This document shows, piece after piece, positions 1 to 5,904 of a stretch of 8,400 nt of DNA; position 1 is the first letter of the stretch, and the number at the start of each line of letters is the position of its first letter. A program made the position numbers and the translations under genes. Below the pieces are notes generated by a model that saw only the letters and a program-made list of their open reading frames with translations, searched no databases and was not told where the DNA came from. Source of the DNA: Bacteroidota bacterium (GTDB lineage: Bacteria; Bacteroidota; Bacteroidia; Chitinophagales; Chitinophagaceae); NCBI GenBank assembly GCA_023391015.1, contig JAEWBT010000084.1:1-8400 (forward strand), read 5' to 3'.

Positions 1-936
1 ATCCTGGCTCAAAGCTATCCGCAGTTTGAAGTGCTGGTAGCCGATGACGGTTCCGAAGATGAAACGATTGCTGTTTTAGCAGGTTTGCAGCAAAGGTTTC
101 TCAACCTGCGTTTCCGGAAAATCGACGCTGCCGAAAAACCATTTCCCGGAAAAAAAGGCGCGCTTCAGGTAGCCGTTGCCGAAGCCGCGCACGATATTTT
201 GCTGTTCACCGACGCCGACTGCCTGCCTGCTTCGCCGTATTGGATTGGAGAAATGACGGCGGCGCTCTCCAAAGAAAAAGAAATCGTGGTGGGGTATGGG
301 CCGTATGAAAAAACGAGCGGCTTTCTAAACCTGTTTATCCGCGCCGAAACCTTTTGGAGTTTTTCGCAGGTAAAAGCCTTTTTCCGGTTTGGCGTGGTGT
401 ATATGGCTGTGGGCCGCAACCTCTGCGTCCGGAAAAGTACTTTCCTGCGCGCTTCCCGCCATCCAATCTGGAACAAAACCCTTTCCGGCGACGACGATAT
501 GCTCATGCGCATCTGCGCCACGAAACAAAATACCGCTATCTTGGGTAGGGCAGAAACCAAAATGGCCAGTCCTGCTAAAGCCACCTGGAAAAGCTATCGC
601 CACCAAAAACAACGGCATTTCAGTACCGGAAAATACTACCGCTGGCCCGTAAAAATACTGCTGGCCGGGCTGAGCGGCTCACACACGCTAAGCTGGTTGC
701 TTTTGCCTTTTGTAATCTTTTGCTTTTTGAAAAGCCCAACCCTTTTGGTGCAGGCAGCACTTGGTATTTTTGGCCTCCGGACGCTCTTGTTCTATGCCGT
801 TTTCTATCGCCAAAGCCGGCGCGAAAAAGATCCTTTTCCGGTTTGGGCACCGCTGGTTTTCGACGTAGCACTGGCGCTGTATCCAATTTTTTTCGCCCCT
901 TATATCTTCTGGAAAAACAAAGACCAATGGAAATAA
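1..936 (+). CDS. Family 2 glycosyltransferase with C-terminal membrane segments, 5'-truncated by the window edge
   Basis: The reading frame is open from base 1, so the true start lies upstream; the GTG at 31 is internal, because the codons before it already read as a GT2 core (ILAQSYPQFEVLVADDGS). Visible GT-A elements are the nucleotide-binding DDGS (about nt 43-54), the metal-binding TDAD (nt 208-219), an acceptor-site GDDD (nt 487-498) and a QKQRH stretch (nt 604-618) that resembles the Q-x-x-R-W motif of processive synthases. The last third is strongly hydrophobic and looks like two to four membrane helices ending in a basic tail, so the enzyme probably sits in the inner membrane and transfers sugars from a nucleotide-sugar donor to a lipid or polysaccharide acceptor. 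The specific sugar cannot be read from sequence. Its stop overlaps the rsmG start by 10 bases, suggesting translational coupling. A TTCCGGAA copy lies at 112-119, read in frame as Phe-Arg-Lys. Confidence 0.9.
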   Translation: MLAQSYPQFEVLVADDGSEDETIAVLAGLQQRFLNLRFRKIDAAEKPFPGKKGALQVAVAEAAHDILLFTDADCLPASPYWIGEMTAALSKEKEIVVGYGPYEKTSGFLNLFIRAETFWSFSQVKAFFRFGVVYMAVGRNLCVRKSTFLRASRHPIWNKTLSGDDDMLMRICATKQNTAILGRAETKMASPAKATWKSYRHQKQRHFSTGKYYRWPVKILLAGLSGSHTLSWLLLPFVIFCFLKSPTLLVQAALGIFGLRTLLFYAVFYRQSRREKDPFPVWAPLVFDVALALYPIFFAPYIFWKNKDQWK

Positions 937-1553
937 TCGAATCCTACTTTGACGATTTTACCCCGCAACAAAAAGAACAGTTTGCAGCTCTCGGACCGCT
1001 CTATGCCGAATGGAACGAGAAGATCAACGTTATTTCCCGGAAGGATATTGCTAATTTTTACGAACGCCACGTGCTGCATTCGCTGGCCATCGCAGCCGTT
1101 TGCACTTTTAACCCCGGTGCGCGCGTGCTCGATATCGGCACCGGCGGCGGCTTTCCGGGCATCCCGCTGGCCATCTTTTTTCCGGAAGTACAATTTGTGC
1201 TGGCCGATAGTATTGGCAAGAAAATAAAAGTGGTAGAAGCAGTGGCCGAAGCGGTCGGGCTTCAGAACGTCAAAGCGTTTCACACCCGCGTCGAAGACCT
1301 GAAACAGCCATCCTTTGACTTTGTGGTTTCGCGCGCCGTAGCGCCTTTGGGCACGCTTTGGCGCTGGGCAAAACCCCACCTGAAAGTAGGCCGCAACAGT
1401 GCCGAATACGGCAACGGATTGATTTGCCTCAAAGGCGGCGACCTGGCGCAGGAGTTTGCCGAAAGCGGCGTCAAACCCCGCGTTCTGCCGCTTCCAAAAG
1501 TCTTTGACGAGGAAGCTTTTGAAGATAAAGTGCTAGTGTATGTGCCGCGCTAA
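927..1553 (+). CDS. rsmG: 16S rRNA (guanine-527 N7)-methyltransferase RsmG (GidB)
   Basis: This 208-residue protein matches the usual length of RsmG, which uses S-adenosylmethionine to methylate N7 of G527 in 16S rRNA; in other bacteria its loss gives low-level streptomycin resistance. Family hallmarks are visible: WNEKINVISRKD near residues 29-40, the SAM-binding loop LDIGTGGGFPGIPLAI at 68-83, an acidic VLADS at 91-95, VSRAVAPL at 134-141 and LKGGD at 168-172. I chose the ATG at 927 because the family N-terminus (MEIIESYF) begins there; the frame stays open back to 720, but that part only shadows the glycosyltransferase. The start lies inside the end of the upstream gene, with no clear Shine-Dalgarno sequence, so coupling to the glycosyltransferase is likely. 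It converges on the topoisomerase gene 33 bp downstream. Confidence 0.97.
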   Translation: MEIIESYFDDFTPQQKEQFAALGPLYAEWNEKINVISRKDIANFYERHVLHSLAIAAVCTFNPGARVLDIGTGGGFPGIPLAIFFPEVQFVLADSIGKKIKVVEAVAEAVGLQNVKAFHTRVEDLKQPSFDFVVSRAVAPLGTLWRWAKPHLKVGRNSAEYGNGLICLKGGDLAQEFAESGVKPRVLPLPKVFDEEAFEDKVLVYVPR

Positions 1554-1588
1554 AAAAGCCGCAACTGGGGAAGTAAAAGCCCTTTTTT
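1552..1588. terminator. Possible weak bidirectional terminator between convergent genes
   Basis: The short gap between the rsmG stop and the topoisomerase stop begins with AAAAAAG (1552-1558) and ends with CTTTTTT (1582-1588). These can pair and would give a T-run for transcripts from either side. The loop is long (23 nt) and there is little GC in the stem, so this is a weak candidate placed mainly by its position between convergent genes. Confidence 0.3.
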
Positions 1589-2696
1589 AATCTTCCAGTA
1601 CAACAGCTTTTGCAGTGCTTTGCAGGATTTTGAGCAGCAACCTTTCATCTGCCGAAAGCCCATTATCGATATCGGATTCTTCCGGGGGCGTTGTTAGATA
1701 AGTTTTTAATTTACCGTTGCTGTAGAGGTCGATGAGTTGTGGGTGAACATAATATTTGCGGCAAACAGTGGCCGTATTGCCCAGCTTCTCGGCCACTGTT
1801 TGTAGCATAGCGTTCACGCGGCGTTTCACTTCTTTTTCGTCTTCGCAGCAGCCCAGTTCCCGGAAAGTTGCCAGTGCCTGAAGGGTACCCTGCCACGTCC
1901 GGAAGTCTTTAGCCGTAAAATGGCCGCCACCGGCTTCGCGGATATAGGCGTTTAGCGCACCCGAATCAATGCTGTGGCGCACGCCATCGTCGTCCAGGTA
2001 TTGAAATAGTTCTTTTCCGGGAATTTCCAGACATTTCCGGATGATTCCGGAAAGGCGGCGGGAGCGCAGCTGCACGTTTTGGTACACGCCTTTTTTGCCT
2101 TTAAAAGAAAACGTCAGGCGAGTGCCGGTGCGTTCTACATGCTTGTTTTTCAAGGTAGTCAGTCCGAAAGAGCCATAGATTTTTTCGTAGGCTTCGTTGC
2201 CCACCCGGATGCCGGTGAGCTGCATAATTTCCACCAGTGCAGCCAGTAGCTTTTCTTTGGGCATTCCGGAAAGGGAAAGGTCTTTCTGCACCCGTGCCCG
2301 AATCCGGGGGAGCGCCGTTCCAAACTGCAATAAGTGGTGAAATTTGGTGCTGTTGCGCAGCGCATTCCAGCGCGAATGATAGCGGTACTGCTTTCGGCCC
2401 CGCGCGTCTGTTCCGGTGGCCTGCAAATGACCGGCGGCATCAGGGCAAATCCATACATTTTCCCAAGCCGGTGGAATCACCAGTTTATGGATGCGATCGA
2501 GGGTATCCTTTCCGGAAATTTCTTTTTTGCCCCGGAAATACCGGAAATCTTTGCCGCTTTTTTGCCGGTGGATGCCGGGTTGGTCGTCGGTGTAATAAAC
2601 CAGATCGGCCGCCGCCGCCGCCGCTTCCGGATCGTGTTGGATCCTGGTGAGTCTGGCCGCTGTGATACGCCTGGAAGTAGCCCTGCTTTGCTTCAT
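1587..2696 (-). CDS. Type IB DNA topoisomerase (poxvirus/eukaryote-like bacterial TopIB)
   Basis: This 369-residue protein has the layout of bacterial TopIB enzymes, which relax supercoils by nicking one strand through a 3'-phosphotyrosine link without ATP. An N-terminal DNA-binding domain (about 30-120, with IPPAWENVWICP and the family sequence QYRYHSRW) precedes the catalytic domain. Likely catalytic residues are Arg164 (TGIRVGNE), Lys201 (FKGKKG), Arg266 (KDFRTWQGT) and the nucleophile Tyr316 (CRKYYVHP). Where poxvirus enzymes have His, this one has Asn307 in LGNTATVCRK, as I recall for Deinococcus-type enzymes. The start is ATG at 2696 with no visible Shine-Dalgarno. The gene lies 42 bp downstream of the secreted-protein gene on the same strand and may be co-transcribed or start in that gap. 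It contains three exact TTCCGGAA copies, read as Ser-Gly in ISGKDT, LSGIIR and LSGMPK. Confidence 0.95.
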   Translation of the reverse strand: MKQSRATSRRITAARLTRIQHDPEAAAAAADLVYYTDDQPGIHRQKSGKDFRYFRGKKEISGKDTLDRIHKLVIPPAWENVWICPDAAGHLQATGTDARGRKQYRYHSRWNALRNSTKFHHLLQFGTALPRIRARVQKDLSLSGMPKEKLLAALVEIMQLTGIRVGNEAYEKIYGSFGLTTLKNKHVERTGTRLTFSFKGKKGVYQNVQLRSRRLSGIIRKCLEIPGKELFQYLDDDGVRHSIDSGALNAYIREAGGGHFTAKDFRTWQGTLQALATFRELGCCEDEKEVKRRVNAMLQTVAEKLGNTATVCRKYYVHPQLIDLYSNGKLKTYLTTPPEESDIDNGLSADERLLLKILQSTAKAVVLED

Positions 2697-2738
2697 AAAA
2701 AAATCGGGGAACGCGTTTCCGGAAAAATCGTTTTTTAG
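2697..2738 (-). terminator. Possible weak terminator between the T9SS-cargo gene and TopIB
   Basis: Read on the minus strand, the 42-bp gap carries GGAA-ACGCG-TTCC followed by CCCGA and a run of seven T, ending directly at the topoisomerase ATG. The stem is only four base pairs, so it might reduce rather than stop readthrough. The stem's left arm is part of a TTCCGGAA copy at 2717-2724. No convincing promoter for the topoisomerase is visible here. Confidence 0.25.
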
Positions 2739-3869
2739 TTATTTAACCAGTGTAGTAGAGTAGCGCTGATTGCCGTTTTCGAGGGTCAGGTAGTAGCGGC
2801 CCTGGCGCAGCGCCAGGTTTTGAATGGTGGTCACAATCGTGCCTTCTTCCACAGCGGCGGCGTAGATTTCCTGTCCTTCCATATCGGTAATTTTCAGCAA
2901 CGCGTTGGGAGACGCAGCAGGGTGATTTACCGTCAGCTCGGAGCCGGTTAACGGGTTGGGCGTAGCCGTTAGCGGCCCTTCGATGGCGGTGATAGGCGTA
3001 CCGCTTACCAAAACCGCACGGCTGGTGTTGCGTTTTCCGGAAATATCCACCACGGCCAAGCGGTAGAAGTTACGGGTGCGATACGGTTTTAAATCTTCAT
3101 AACGATAGAAATTGACGGCTTCATTGCGAATGGGCATCGAGCCAATCAGTTCAAAAATCTTTCCGTCGGCGCTGCGCTCAATTTCGTAGCGGGAAAGGCC
3201 ATTTTCATAAGCCGTTTTCCAGGTTAGCACTGCGCCGTTTTCGTTGCCCGTTCCGGTAAAGTCATTCAGCTCGCCCGAAACCGGCAGCACCGCACCGGCA
3301 TAGCCCAGATCGCTGAGCGTGAGGGTGCCAAAATCGGCCCGGGCATTGTAGGCATACAGGCGAAAAACCACCGGCGAATCAGCAGCCATTTGCAAGCCCT
3401 CAGGCAGGTTAAAAGGAATGGAAATACGGGCCGAATTTCCGGAAATCTGCCCGCGGCTCACGTCCGAAGCAAAGCTATCAAGGCTGGAGCGAACCACGTA
3501 TTCCTGCGGGCCGGCTTCGTTTCGGAACAACGTAAACTGGAGGTTGCCGGCTGGAAAGGTATGGCCCACACCTGGCTGCACCGTCCAGTAGAAATAAGCG
3601 TTCGAGTTGACGGTGGTTCCGTTGGACCAGCCGCTGGCCCGGAAACGGTTGTTCTGATCGGAAGGCGAAATCAGATTGGCCGTTCCAACGCCGGTGCTTC
3701 CAATGGTGGTGGGGCTGCTTTGCTGCGCTGCAAACGGATTGCTGGTATTCGGGTTGGTGCCGGAAACCGACCGGTTGCGCGCAGGCGAGCCCACCGGTTG
3801 CTGCGCCAGGGCCGCGAGCGGCGTTGCGAGGGTGAAAAAACAAAGAAAGGAAAGTAATTTTTGGGACAT
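2739..3869 (-). CDS. Secreted protein with type IX secretion C-terminal sorting domain, function unknown
   Basis: The 376-residue product starts with a signal peptide (MSQKLLSFLCFFTLATPLAALAQ, cleavage expected around residue 23). It ends with a typical T9SS type A sorting domain (about 300-376): PNP at 304-306, a LLKITDMEGQEIY strand, and QGRYYLTLENG before a short basic end. Residues about 204-290 (LTWKTAYENGLSRYEIERSADGKIFELIG onward) resemble the fibronectin-III-like module common in such cargo. The first part (about 25-200) is rich in Ser, Thr, Asn and Gly and predicted beta strands, with no enzyme motif I recognise. It is probably exported across the outer membrane and displayed or released. 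I prefer ATG at 3869; a GTG at 3878 would add three residues (MRP) before the signal peptide. It is followed by the topoisomerase gene 42 bp on. Two TTCCGGAA copies occur inside (3035, 3437). Confidence 0.87.
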   Translation of the reverse strand: MSQKLLSFLCFFTLATPLAALAQQPVGSPARNRSVSGTNPNTSNPFAAQQSSPTTIGSTGVGTANLISPSDQNNRFRASGWSNGTTVNSNAYFYWTVQPGVGHTFPAGNLQFTLFRNEAGPQEYVVRSSLDSFASDVSRGQISGNSARISIPFNLPEGLQMAADSPVVFRLYAYNARADFGTLTLSDLGYAGAVLPVSGELNDFTGTGNENGAVLTWKTAYENGLSRYEIERSADGKIFELIGSMPIRNEAVNFYRYEDLKPYRTRNFYRLAVVDISGKRNTSRAVLVSGTPITAIEGPLTATPNPLTGSELTVNHPAASPNALLKITDMEGQEIYAAAVEEGTIVTTIQNLALRQGRYYLTLENGNQRYSTTLVK

Positions 3870-3891
3870 GGGCCGCACATTTTGCTAAAAA

Positions 3892-3899
3892 GAAAGGTA
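3892..3899 (-). promoter_or_regulatory. Candidate -7 box for the T9SS-cargo gene
   Basis: On the minus strand this reads TACCTTTC, one mismatch from the Bacteroidota -7 consensus TAnnTTTG. Transcription would begin near 3888, leaving about 19 nt before the ATG at 3869. No good -33 TTTG lies at the right distance (a TTG at 3918-3916 is only 16 nt away), so the assignment is tentative. Confidence 0.35.
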
Positions 3900-3943
3900 T
3901 ATAAAAACGCGCCAGCAAGTGCTTTTTAGGATATTTTAGCGCC

Positions 3944-3993
3944 AAAACGACCAGCAGCCTTTCCGTTTAAAGGAAAGCACTGCCGGTCGTTTT
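3944..3993. terminator. Long imperfect hairpin, possible terminator or structured RNA element
   Basis: Outer arms AAAACGACC (3944-3952) and GGTCGTTTT (3985-3993) are perfectly complementary. Inside them GCAG pairs with CTGC and CTTTCC pairs with GGAAAG, around a loop of about seven bases; small internal mismatches separate the blocks. That is about 19 base pairs in all. The outer ends give only four T on either strand, so it is not a textbook terminator. It could act as a second terminator behind the one at 4121-4143 for leftward transcripts, or be part of an untranslated or small RNA. Confidence 0.5.
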
Positions 3994-4004
3994 CAGTCAT
4001 TCTT

Positions 4005-4022
4005 TTCCGGAAATTTCCGGAA
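4005..4022. repeat. Perfect 18-bp palindrome made of two overlapping-spaced TTCCGGAA copies
   Basis: The sequence TTCCGGAAATTTCCGGAA contains two TTCCGGAA units (4005-4012 and 4015-4022) offset by 10 bp, which is about one helical turn. The whole is its own reverse complement. It lies in non-coding DNA and is not followed by a T-run, so a terminator role is unlikely; a paired protein-binding site is possible. Confidence 0.8.
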
Positions 4023-4120
4023 TGAAAAAAGCATTATTTCTTGAGTTCAATCATCTGGATGCGATTGCTGCTATTAGGAGATTTCCATTTCTGATAGGGA
4101 CGTTTGTTGGCAGACAAAAA

Positions 4121-4143
4121 AGCGCAGCTTTTAAAGCTGCGCT
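4121..4143 (-). terminator. Rho-independent terminator of the DUF4288-like gene
   Basis: Arms AGCGCAGCTTT (4121-4131) and AAAGCTGCGCT (4133-4143) are fully complementary, with a GC-rich outer half. On the minus strand the hairpin is followed by TTTTTTGTC. It sits 32 bp after the stop codon at 4175, as expected for the end of that transcript. Confidence 0.85.
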
Positions 4144-4174
4144 TGAAAAAGAACGACCTTGGGGAATCATGGTT

Positions 4175-4441
4175 TTAACAGGGCACGGATTCAAACCGGA
4201 ATTCCCGTAATTCCCGGAAAAGAACGGTTCCGTTATCGAGGGCAATTTTTTCAATTGACTTGACGCCGATAAAATGACGCGAGGCTTGCGTTTTGTGGGT
4301 CGGAAGCGCTCCGATTCGATGGGCTTCGCTGATGGCGGCGGCCTCATTCTCGGCATGAATCATCCGTAACTCAATGACATATTGCTCTTTGCTGCCGGAA
4401 GCGGCATTGCGGTAAATGAGTTGAGCGGCAAAGAAATTCAT
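4175..4441 (-). CDS. Small DUF4288-like protein
   Basis: The 88-residue product begins MNFFAAQLIYR, continues YVIELRMIHAENEAAAISEAHRIG, and ends with HFIGVKSIEKI and DNGTVLFRELREF. That pattern (an opening strand with an aromatic-rich Y/R motif, 'E..r.I.A.....A...A...G', then a 'dG..lf' hairpin) fits my memory of DUF4288, a family of about 90-residue cytoplasmic proteins with no known function. There is no signal peptide or membrane segment. ATG at 4441 is the only sensible start. A clear terminator lies downstream at 4121-4143, which supports a real, separately ended transcript. A 10-bp direct repeat sits 25-45 bp upstream of the start. The gene follows the glycosyltransferase by 70 bp on the same strand. 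Family assignment is from motif memory, not a search. Confidence 0.75.
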   Translation of the reverse strand: MNFFAAQLIYRNAASGSKEQYVIELRMIHAENEAAAISEAHRIGALPTHKTQASRHFIGVKSIEKIALDNGTVLFRELREFRFESVPC

Positions 4442-4465
4442 AGAAGGGTTACGATGGTATCTTAC

Positions 4466-4486
4466 CTTAAAGACGGCTTAAAGACG
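4466..4486. repeat. Tandem direct repeat CTTAAAGACG upstream of the DUF4288-like gene
   Basis: CTTAAAGACG occurs at 4466-4475 and 4477-4486, an 11-bp period that puts both copies on one face of the helix. It lies where a promoter or operator of the leftward gene would be expected. No strong -7 box is visible nearby; the best is TACCATCG on the minus strand with TTTA 19 nt upstream. Confidence 0.5.
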
Positions 4487-4502
4487 TTTTACCCCTATTT
4501 CT

Positions 4503-4523
4503 AAAAGTCCTTTAGAGACTTTT
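4503..4523 (-). terminator. Hairpin overlapping the glycosyltransferase stop codon
   Basis: AAAAGTC (4503-4509) and GACTTTT (4517-4523) form a 7-bp stem with a 7-nt loop that contains the TAA stop (4512-4514) of the leftward glycosyltransferase. The stem is AT-rich and ends in TTTT on the minus strand, so termination would be partial at best. Confidence 0.4.
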
Positions 4524-5561
4524 GGGACTCCATCCCAACTGTGAAAACGTTTTGATGCCTTTGGAAAAATATTGCCAGATAACCGCTCCGGGATAGCGGG
4601 CACCTGCGGCCCAAACCTTTCCGTGGCGCTGGATAAAAGCCTTTCTTTGACGAATCGTATAACCGGCCATCCGGTAGAAACCCATGTGCGCCCGGAAAAT
4701 AACGCCTACTTCTTTGGGTTTTCCGGAAATTAGAGACTTCAGCGCTGCCACGCCATCCAGCAAAAGGCGTGCTGGAAGCAGCCAAAGCAGCCGGCCCGTC
4801 GGTTCATTTTTGAGCAGCAGCAATAGATTATTCCGGAAATTATAGTACAACTTCTGCGGGGAGCCATACGAAATCACCGAGCCGCCGACGTGAAAAACCG
4901 TACTGCCGCCAATCGCGCCTACTGTGTAGCCCATCCGGCGCAAGCGCCAGCACAGGTCCACTTCCTCCATGTGGGCATAGAGTTCCGGATCCAGTCCGCC
5001 GGCAGTATGGTAGAGTTCTGCCCGCACCATCAGGCAGCCGCCCGAAGCCCAGAAGGTTTCTACGTTGTCGTTGTATTGTCCGGTATCGGCCTCCAGGGTG
5101 TCAAACATTCTGCCCCGGCAAAAAAGATAGCCGAGGGTATCCATATAGCCACCTGCTGCACCCGCGTATTCAAACATCTGGCGCTCGCGCCAATACCGGA
5201 TTTTGGGTTGGGCTGCCGCCAGGGTAGGGTGGCTTTCGAAAGCAGCTAAAAGGGGCGGAAACCAGCCGGGCGTTACTTCAAAATCGGCACTCAGCAGCAC
5301 ATAATAGCGGGCGTCTATCTGCTTTAATCCTTCGGCATAACCAGCGGCAAATCCCCGGTTTATGGCGATGGATACGGTGCGAACCTGCGGAAAATGAGTC
5401 GCCAGATACGCAGCCGTATCGTCGGTAGAAGCATTGTCCACCACAATGACTTCATAACCCGAAGCTGCCTCGGCGAGGATGCCGGGCAAAAACTTTTCGT
5501 GCCAGTTTTTGCCGTTGTAGCTCAGGATGACAACGGCGGTGTCCTTGGTTGCCTTCAGCAC
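4512..5561 (-). CDS. Family 2 glycosyltransferase, rhamnosyltransferase-like (soluble type)
   Basis: The 349-residue protein shows the GT-A fold markers of the bacterial WbbL/rhamnosyltransferase-like GT2 group: AVVILSYNG (9-17), VDNASTDDT (41-49), NRGFAAGYAEGL (68-79), LLSADFEV (89-96, in place of the more usual NSDVEV but keeping Asp93), WASGGCLMVR (171-180) and the HMEEVDLCWRLRRMGY block (197-212) that carries the catalytic acids. A C-terminal hydrophobic patch (about 245-275) may touch the membrane; there are no clear spanning helices. It probably adds a sugar to a cell-surface glycan or lipid-linked oligosaccharide; the donor is not predictable. The start is GTG at 5561: an in-frame TAA lies 15 bp upstream (5574-5576) and no ATG is available. 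It begins 25 bp after the upstream membrane-protein gene, so the two are likely one operon. TTCCGGAA copies lie at 4721 and 4831. Confidence 0.92.
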   Translation of the reverse strand: MLKATKDTAVVILSYNGKNWHEKFLPGILAEAASGYEVIVVDNASTDDTAAYLATHFPQVRTVSIAINRGFAAGYAEGLKQIDARYYVLLSADFEVTPGWFPPLLAAFESHPTLAAAQPKIRYWRERQMFEYAGAAGGYMDTLGYLFCRGRMFDTLEADTGQYNDNVETFWASGGCLMVRAELYHTAGGLDPELYAHMEEVDLCWRLRRMGYTVGAIGGSTVFHVGGSVISYGSPQKLYYNFRNNLLLLLKNEPTGRLLWLLPARLLLDGVAALKSLISGKPKEVGVIFRAHMGFYRMAGYTIRQRKAFIQRHGKVWAAGARYPGAVIWQYFSKGIKTFSQLGWSPKSL

Positions 5562-5586
5562 AAAAAAACCGCGTTAATGCTGCGGA

Positions 5587-5814
5587 TTAGTCTACGCGGT
5601 ATTTGGGATCATAGGTAGCGCTTTCCGGCACTTTTACATCCTGATTGCTTTTGTAGCTATAGGTGTAAAGGGTTCCGCAGCACGCCCAGAAAAACAAGAA
5701 AAGGCTGAAAAATCCCAGCAGAAAAAGAAAGCGGGACTTGGATGTTTTGGTCAGATCCAGATCAGCGCGGTTTTCCAGTTCCAGGTATTCGGTATGTGTA
5801 TGAATATCAGCCAT
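5587..5814 (-). CDS. Small single-pass membrane protein, function unknown
   Basis: The product has 75 residues: a polar, acidic N-terminus (MADIHTHTEYLELENRADLD), a basic stretch (KTSKSR, 23-28), one hydrophobic helix (FLFLLGFFSLFLFFWACC, about 29-46) and a Tyr-rich C-terminal tail ending KYRVD. By the positive-inside rule the N-terminus is probably cytoplasmic and the tail periplasmic. I do not recognise a family. The frame is open to a GTG-type start at 5850, but a strong -7 box covers 5848-5855, so ATG at 5814 is the right start, with an untranslated leader of about 30 nt. It is the first gene of a likely operon with the glycosyltransferase 25 bp downstream and may assist or anchor that enzyme, which is inference from position only. 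Confidence 0.75.
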   Translation of the reverse strand: MADIHTHTEYLELENRADLDLTKTSKSRFLFLLGFFSLFLFFWACCGTLYTYSYKSNQDVKVPESATYDPKYRVD

Positions 5815-5847
5815 AACAGAGCAGAGCAAGAAGGTATTGGGTGGGGG

Positions 5848-5878
5848 CAAAAGTAGGCTTTGGCGCGAAATTGTCCAA
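5848..5878 (-). promoter_or_regulatory. Bacteroidota-type promoter of the membrane protein-glycosyltransferase operon
   Basis: On the minus strand TTG (5878-5876) is followed 20 nt later by TACTTTTG (5855-5848), a full match to the -7 consensus TAnnTTTG. The predicted start of transcription is near 5844, about 30 nt before ATG 5814. It overlaps the opposing promoter of the histidine kinase gene. Confidence 0.75.
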
Positions 5879-5892
5879 TATTTCTACCTTTC
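5859..5892 (+). promoter_or_regulatory. Candidate promoter of the histidine kinase gene
   Basis: TTTG (5859-5862) and TACCTTTC (5885-5892) fit the -33/-7 pattern with one mismatch in the -7 box and a 22-nt spacer, slightly long. Transcription would begin near 5896, leaving only about 9 nt before the ATG at 5905, so the mRNA would be almost leaderless. Confidence 0.5.
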
Positions 5893-5904
5893 CGATTCTA
5901 AAGT

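Larger units (their letters stand above)
3870..4174. other. Intergenic region of about 305 bp with hairpins, no convincing gene
   Basis: The gap between the secreted-protein start and the DUF4288-like stop holds, from left to right: a candidate -7 box (3892-3899), a long imperfect hairpin (3944-3993), a double TTCCGGAA palindrome (4005-4022) and a strong minus-strand terminator (4121-4143). A 62-codon frame starts at ATG 4022 on the plus strand, but it runs through the terminator and into the end of the opposite gene, so I do not call it. Confidence 0.6.

Noticed and set aside
720..926. Extended N-terminus for rsmG
   Set aside because: The added 69 codons only shadow the glycosyltransferase in another frame, and the RsmG family starts at about MEIIESYF.
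3478..3945. A 155-codon minus-strand frame across the start of the secreted-protein gene
   Set aside because: It is out of frame with the signal peptide and T9SS domain, has no recognisable motif, and is explained as a shadow of the real gene.
4022..4210. A 62-codon plus-strand frame starting MKKALFLEF
   Set aside because: It crosses the strong minus-strand terminator at 4121-4143 and runs into the end of the DUF4288-like gene, with no promoter or recognisable domain.
5815..5850. Longer start (MPPPNTFLLCSV) for the 75-residue membrane protein
   Set aside because: The proposed start codon lies inside the consensus -7 box, upstream of the expected transcription start.
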